Source: UBA3871 sp041797745 (GTDB lineage Bacteria > Bacillota > Clostridia > Peptostreptococcales > Anaerovoracaceae). Taken from it: a stretch of 64,000 nucleotides of DNA. The stretch lies in contig JBHBZU010000054.1 of assembly GCA_041797745.1 (NCBI GenBank), positions 1 to 64,000 on the forward strand. Direction: 5' to 3'. The position numbers were made by a program, and so were the translations under genes. Positions 61,618-64,000 of the stretch are shown one piece after another (the first letter of the stretch is position 1; every line of letters starts with the position of its first letter). The notes beneath the pieces were generated by a model that made no database searches, was not told the DNA's origin, and saw only the letters and a program-made list of their open reading frames with translations.

Positions 61618-63264
61618 TTACAGCGAGGCTGCAATAAGTTCTTTTGCCGAAGCCTTAGTTGTATCTGTGATATTACTGCCCCCAAGAAGTCGAGCTATTT
61701 CTTTTATCTTTTCTTCATCATTCAGCGGCAGGATAGTTGTGCTTGTGGAAGTTTCATTGGTTTGCTTTTGAATTTGGTAGTTTTTATGTCCACAGGCAGC
61801 TATCTGCGGCAGGTGAGTGATACAGATAATTTGATGATTTTCAGCTATTTCCTTTAATTTCTTTCCAACAACGGAAGCTGCAATTCCGGAAATTCCTGAA
61901 TCAATTTCATCGAAGATTAGGGTAGGTATGCCGTCATAGTCAGCTACAATTTTCTTAAATGCCAGCATGATACGACTCATTTCACCACCGGAAGCGATTT
62001 TATTAAGAGGCTTCAGCGGTTCGCCGAGATTGGTGCTAATCATGAAAAGAACGGCGTCAATACCTGTTTCTGTGAAGTTATCCAGTTTGGTAAATTTAAT
62101 CTCAAGTTCGGAATTTGAGAAATTAAGGTCTTGAAGCTGACTGCAAATGCGGGATGAAAGTTCCGCAGCAGCTACTTTTCGAAGCTCTGAAAGTCTTTCA
62201 CAGGCAGAGGTCAATTTTTCAGTAACCTCTAATAATTCTTTCTCAAGAGTAGCCTTTAGCTGATTCTGATTTTCCACATTTGAAAGTTTAATCTCCAAAG
62301 TATTTGCATATTCAAGAACTGCGGAAATAGTGCCTGTATCAGCATTTACAACATTTTCATGTCCGTACTTTCGCAAAAGCTTTTGAATCTCATCATATCT
62401 TGCAATAGACTCATCCAGTTCTTCTTGTGAGAAAGTGATGGAGTCGCGGAGCACACGAACTTCTCTTGTAATATCCTCAAGCTCATAGGAAATATTTCCA
62501 AGTCTTTGAAAAACATCTTCAATACCCGAAGAAAAGTTGGAAATTTCAGAAAGACCGCTGTACACGGATTTGATAATTTCCAAAGCAGAGGGGGAGGCGT
62601 CATAAAGACCCTCATAACCACCGGAAAGATTAGTGTATATCTTTTCGCTGTTTTGTAATATATTTATACGATTTTGCAGTTCCTCATCTTCACCATCTAT
62701 TAAATTCGCAGAACGAATTTCATCTAGTTGGAAACGCATAAAATCACGATTTTTGGCATTTTCCGCAGCAGTTTTCAGAAGCTCGGAAAGACGAGATTTG
62801 GTTTCCATATATGAATGAAATAGATTTGCGACTTCAGCTTTAGCCGGTTCTATAGCTTTCGCATGATAAACATCAATAAGGTGAATGTGATAGTCAGGGT
62901 TCAGAAGAGACTGATGGTCGTATTGACCGTGGATATCCGCGATTTTACGGCAATATCTGCCAAGCTCTGCAAGAGTAACCACTTCACCGTTTAACTTACA
63001 TAGATTTTTCCCTGAAGCAGACACTTCTCTGGTGATAACAACTTCTTCACCCTCTAAATCTGCTACCAAAGAAACTACAGCCTTATCACAACCGGTACGA
63101 ACAAAAGTAGAGTCTGCACGTGCACCAAGTGCGAGACTGATTGCCTCGATAACTATGGATTTACCGGCTCCTGTTTCACCGGTAATCACGTTCAGACCCC
63201 TGTTAAATTCGACCTCTGAATTTTCTATGATTGCAAAGTTTTTAATGCTGATATATGAAATCAT
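61618..63264 (-). CDS. recN: DNA repair protein RecN
   Basis: 548 residues, SMC-like. N-terminal Walker A GETGAGKS, long coiled-coil (about 150-370), C-terminal signature SGGEMSRIMLAFK and Walker B LIFDEIDSGISG. It holds broken DNA ends in recombination. Transcribed after argR on the minus strand (34-nt gap). GGTCATACCTTT region supplies AAAGGT before the ATG. No LexA-like site is seen directly in front of it. Confidence 0.95.
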   Translation of the reverse strand: MISYISIKNFAIIENSEVEFNRGLNVITGETGAGKSIVIEAISLALGARADSTFVRTGCDKAVVSLVADLEGEEVVITREVSASGKNLCKLNGEVVTLAELGRYCRKIADIHGQYDHQSLLNPDYHIHLIDVYHAKAIEPAKAEVANLFHSYMETKSRLSELLKTAAENAKNRDFMRFQLDEIRSANLIDGEDEELQNRINILQNSEKIYTNLSGGYEGLYDASPSALEIIKSVYSGLSEISNFSSGIEDVFQRLGNISYELEDITREVRVLRDSITFSQEELDESIARYDEIQKLLRKYGHENVVNADTGTISAVLEYANTLEIKLSNVENQNQLKATLEKELLEVTEKLTSACERLSELRKVAAAELSSRICSQLQDLNFSNSELEIKFTKLDNFTETGIDAVLFMISTNLGEPLKPLNKIASGGEMSRIMLAFKKIVADYDGIPTLIFDEIDSGISGIAASVVGKKLKEIAENHQIICITHLPQIAACGHKNYQIQKQTNETSTSTTILPLNDEEKIKEIARLLGGSNITDTTKASAKELIAASL

Positions 63265-63284
63265 AGGTCATACCTTTCGTTTAG

Positions 63285-63302
63285 TTTTACTTTTACTTTT
63301 AC
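63285..63302 (-). repeat. 6-bp tandem repeat (three units) across the argR stop codon
   Basis: TTTTAC at 63285, 63291 and 63297 on the plus strand. The argR stop codon is complementary to 63299-63301, inside the third unit, which is the first one encountered when reading argR. Confidence 0.8.
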
Positions 63303-63751
63303 TTTAATAAAGCCTCATTTAACCGTTTTGTGAGTTCTTCGGTATTGGCAGGATCATCAACTACCATAAGTATGGTATTGTCGCCGGCTACACTTCCGAG
63401 AATATGTTCAAGATTTAGATTATCAATGGCTTCACCGGCAGCGTTAGCACAACCGGCCAAAGTCTTGACAATGATATTGTTTCCTGACGCCGCCACTGAA
63501 CGAACGGTTTCCTTGTAAATTTGAAGAAAACGATTTGTAACAGGCAAATCATGATGTGTACTGGCTGCATATTTATACTTGCCCTCAGCAGTGAGAATCT
63601 TTACCAATTGAAGTTCACGAATATCGCGGGAAATGGTAGCTTGAGTAACGTCATAGCCGCCCTCCTTTAACATCTGGGCCAGCTTATCCTGTGTTTCAAT
63701 TTCAAAATTGTTTATAAGATCTAAAATCTTATTCTGACGGGAATATCTCAT
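63299..63751 (-). CDS. argR: Arginine repressor ArgR/AhrC
   Basis: 150 residues from the ATG complementary to 63749-63751, with GGAGG (complement of 63758-63762) in front; a longer frame to 63847 has no homologous start. N-terminal winged helix (TQATISRDIRELQLVK) and C-terminal arginine-binding oligomerisation domain (GCANAAGEAID, VAGDNTILMVVDD). It senses arginine and controls its synthesis and breakdown. argR-recN is the usual Firmicutes order. A promoter and an inverted repeat lie upstream. Confidence 0.95.
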   Translation of the reverse strand: MRYSRQNKILDLINNFEIETQDKLAQMLKEGGYDVTQATISRDIRELQLVKILTAEGKYKYAASTHHDLPVTNRFLQIYKETVRSVAASGNNIIVKTLAGCANAAGEAIDNLNLEHILGSVAGDNTILMVVDDPANTEELTKRLNEALLK

Positions 63752-63772
63752 AGAAAACCTCCAATAAATAAA

Positions 63773-63816
63773 CCTTGAGAAATAATAATATAAGCGTTTA
63801 CATACAATCCTCAAGG
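63773..63816. promoter_or_regulatory. argR promoter region with inverted repeat
   Basis: On the minus strand TTGAGG and TATTAT are 18 bp apart, a weak promoter. CCTTGAG (63773-63779) and CTCAAGG (63810-63816) are inverted copies that bracket it. A TTTGAAT half-site close to an ARG box is found near 63829 but the second half is poor. Confidence 0.35.
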
Positions 63817-63877
63817 AAATTATAAGCCTTTGAATAATTATAAGCAAGAACTTTATACATTTTTTGTATATTTTAAG

Positions 63878-63906
63878 TTTACAAACATATGTTTGCGTTG
63901 TATAAT
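63878..63906 (+). promoter_or_regulatory. Promoter of ruvC
   Basis: TTTACA (63878-63883), 17-bp spacer, TATAAT (63901-63906), 40 nt before the ruvC start. Confidence 0.65.
63882..63895. promoter_or_regulatory. LexA-like palindrome in the ruvC promoter spacer
   Basis: CAAACATATGTTTG is a perfect 14-bp palindrome between the -35 and -10 boxes. The Gram-positive SOS box is CGAACATATGTTCG; this differs by one symmetric transition in each half. Confidence 0.45.
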
Positions 63907-63946
63907 CTTAATGAAAGGTTGAATTAACATAAAACGAGGGTATTCT

Positions 63947-64000
63947 ATGAGAATTTTAGGTATAGATCCGGGCTACGCACTTATGGGCTGGGGTATTGTA
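63947..64000 (+). CDS. ruvC: Holliday-junction endonuclease RuvC, 3' end outside window
   Basis: Only 18 codons are present: MRILGIDPGYALMGWGIV, the conserved RuvC start with the first catalytic Asp in GIDPG. CGAGGG precedes the ATG. It is divergent from argR. In many Clostridia ruvA and ruvB follow. Confidence 0.9.
   Translation, partial: MRILGIDPGYALMGWGIV

Overview
The window comes from a low-GC, Gram-positive anaerobe of the class Clostridia. The evidence is the conserved phoH-ybeY-cdd-era-recO order, an alpha2-type glycyl-tRNA synthetase, an IspH-ribosomal S1 fusion, S-layer-homology (SLH) surface proteins, a Gram-positive Tad pilus set and a complete-looking anaerobic (cbi-type) cobalamin pathway. 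I would guess a member of Eubacteriales/Peptostreptococcales, but the sequence alone does not fix the family.

Layout. 1-5.3 kb: two SLH-anchored surface proteins, one with a transcobalamin-C-terminal-like (DUF4430) domain and one with an alpha/alpha toroid; the first runs off the left edge. 5.5-8.2 kb: a tocopherol-cyclase-like protein and a GPH-type sugar symporter. 8.3-14.3 kb: prmA, rsmE, mtaB, a HIT protein, a membrane diguanylate cyclase, rpsU and yqeY. 14.5-15.4 kb: a HEPN/MNT toxin-antitoxin pair whose antitoxin carries an XRE helix-turn-helix, with a clear promoter and a large palindromic operator. 15.5-21.3 kb: phoH, ybeY, cdd, era, recO, a DUF4342 protein and glyS. 21.5-28.2 kb: first half of a Tad pilus locus (TadZ-like, TadA, fused TadB-TadC) with a degenerate histidine kinase, a threonine aldolase and a lytic transglycosylase. 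28.3-47 kb: a cobalamin riboswitch followed by a lipoprotein CbiK, a NEAT-like lipoprotein, a BtuFCD-type ABC transporter and then cbiA, C, D, F, G, H, a cbiJ-E-T fusion, cbiB, cobD, cbiP and a phosphoglycerate-mutase-like gene. 47-52.9 kb: miscellaneous genes (orphan membrane protein, methyltransferase-like, sfsA, HD, AlkD-like, ArsC/Spx-like, DUF6873-like). 53.1-56.4 kb: second half of the Tad locus (pilin, two TadE-like, TadG-like, DUF6382-like). 56.7-64 kb: nitroreductase, rarA, ispH-rpsA, a DUF1003 protein, and on the minus strand recN and argR, then the start of ruvC.

How the parts fit. The riboswitch-led block looks like a corrinoid/tetrapyrrole module: surface lipoproteins (including an extracytoplasmic cobaltochelatase) plus an importer, feeding cytoplasmic ring-contraction and side-chain amidation enzymes. 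No cbiL gene is present in the window. The Tad locus is split in two by this block.

The most unexpected signal is not a gene. At least seven genes end in short tandem duplications that begin at or straddle the stop codon (8232, 13255, 34321, 43181, 44341, 50251 and, on the minus strand, 63285). Unit lengths and sequences are unrelated between sites (6, 10, 16, 17, 19, 20 bp). Further short arrays fill some spacers, including eleven 10-bp units before rpsU. A structured intergenic region with three hairpins (49.4-49.6 kb) shares a 26-nt motif with the spacer at 52.9 kb.
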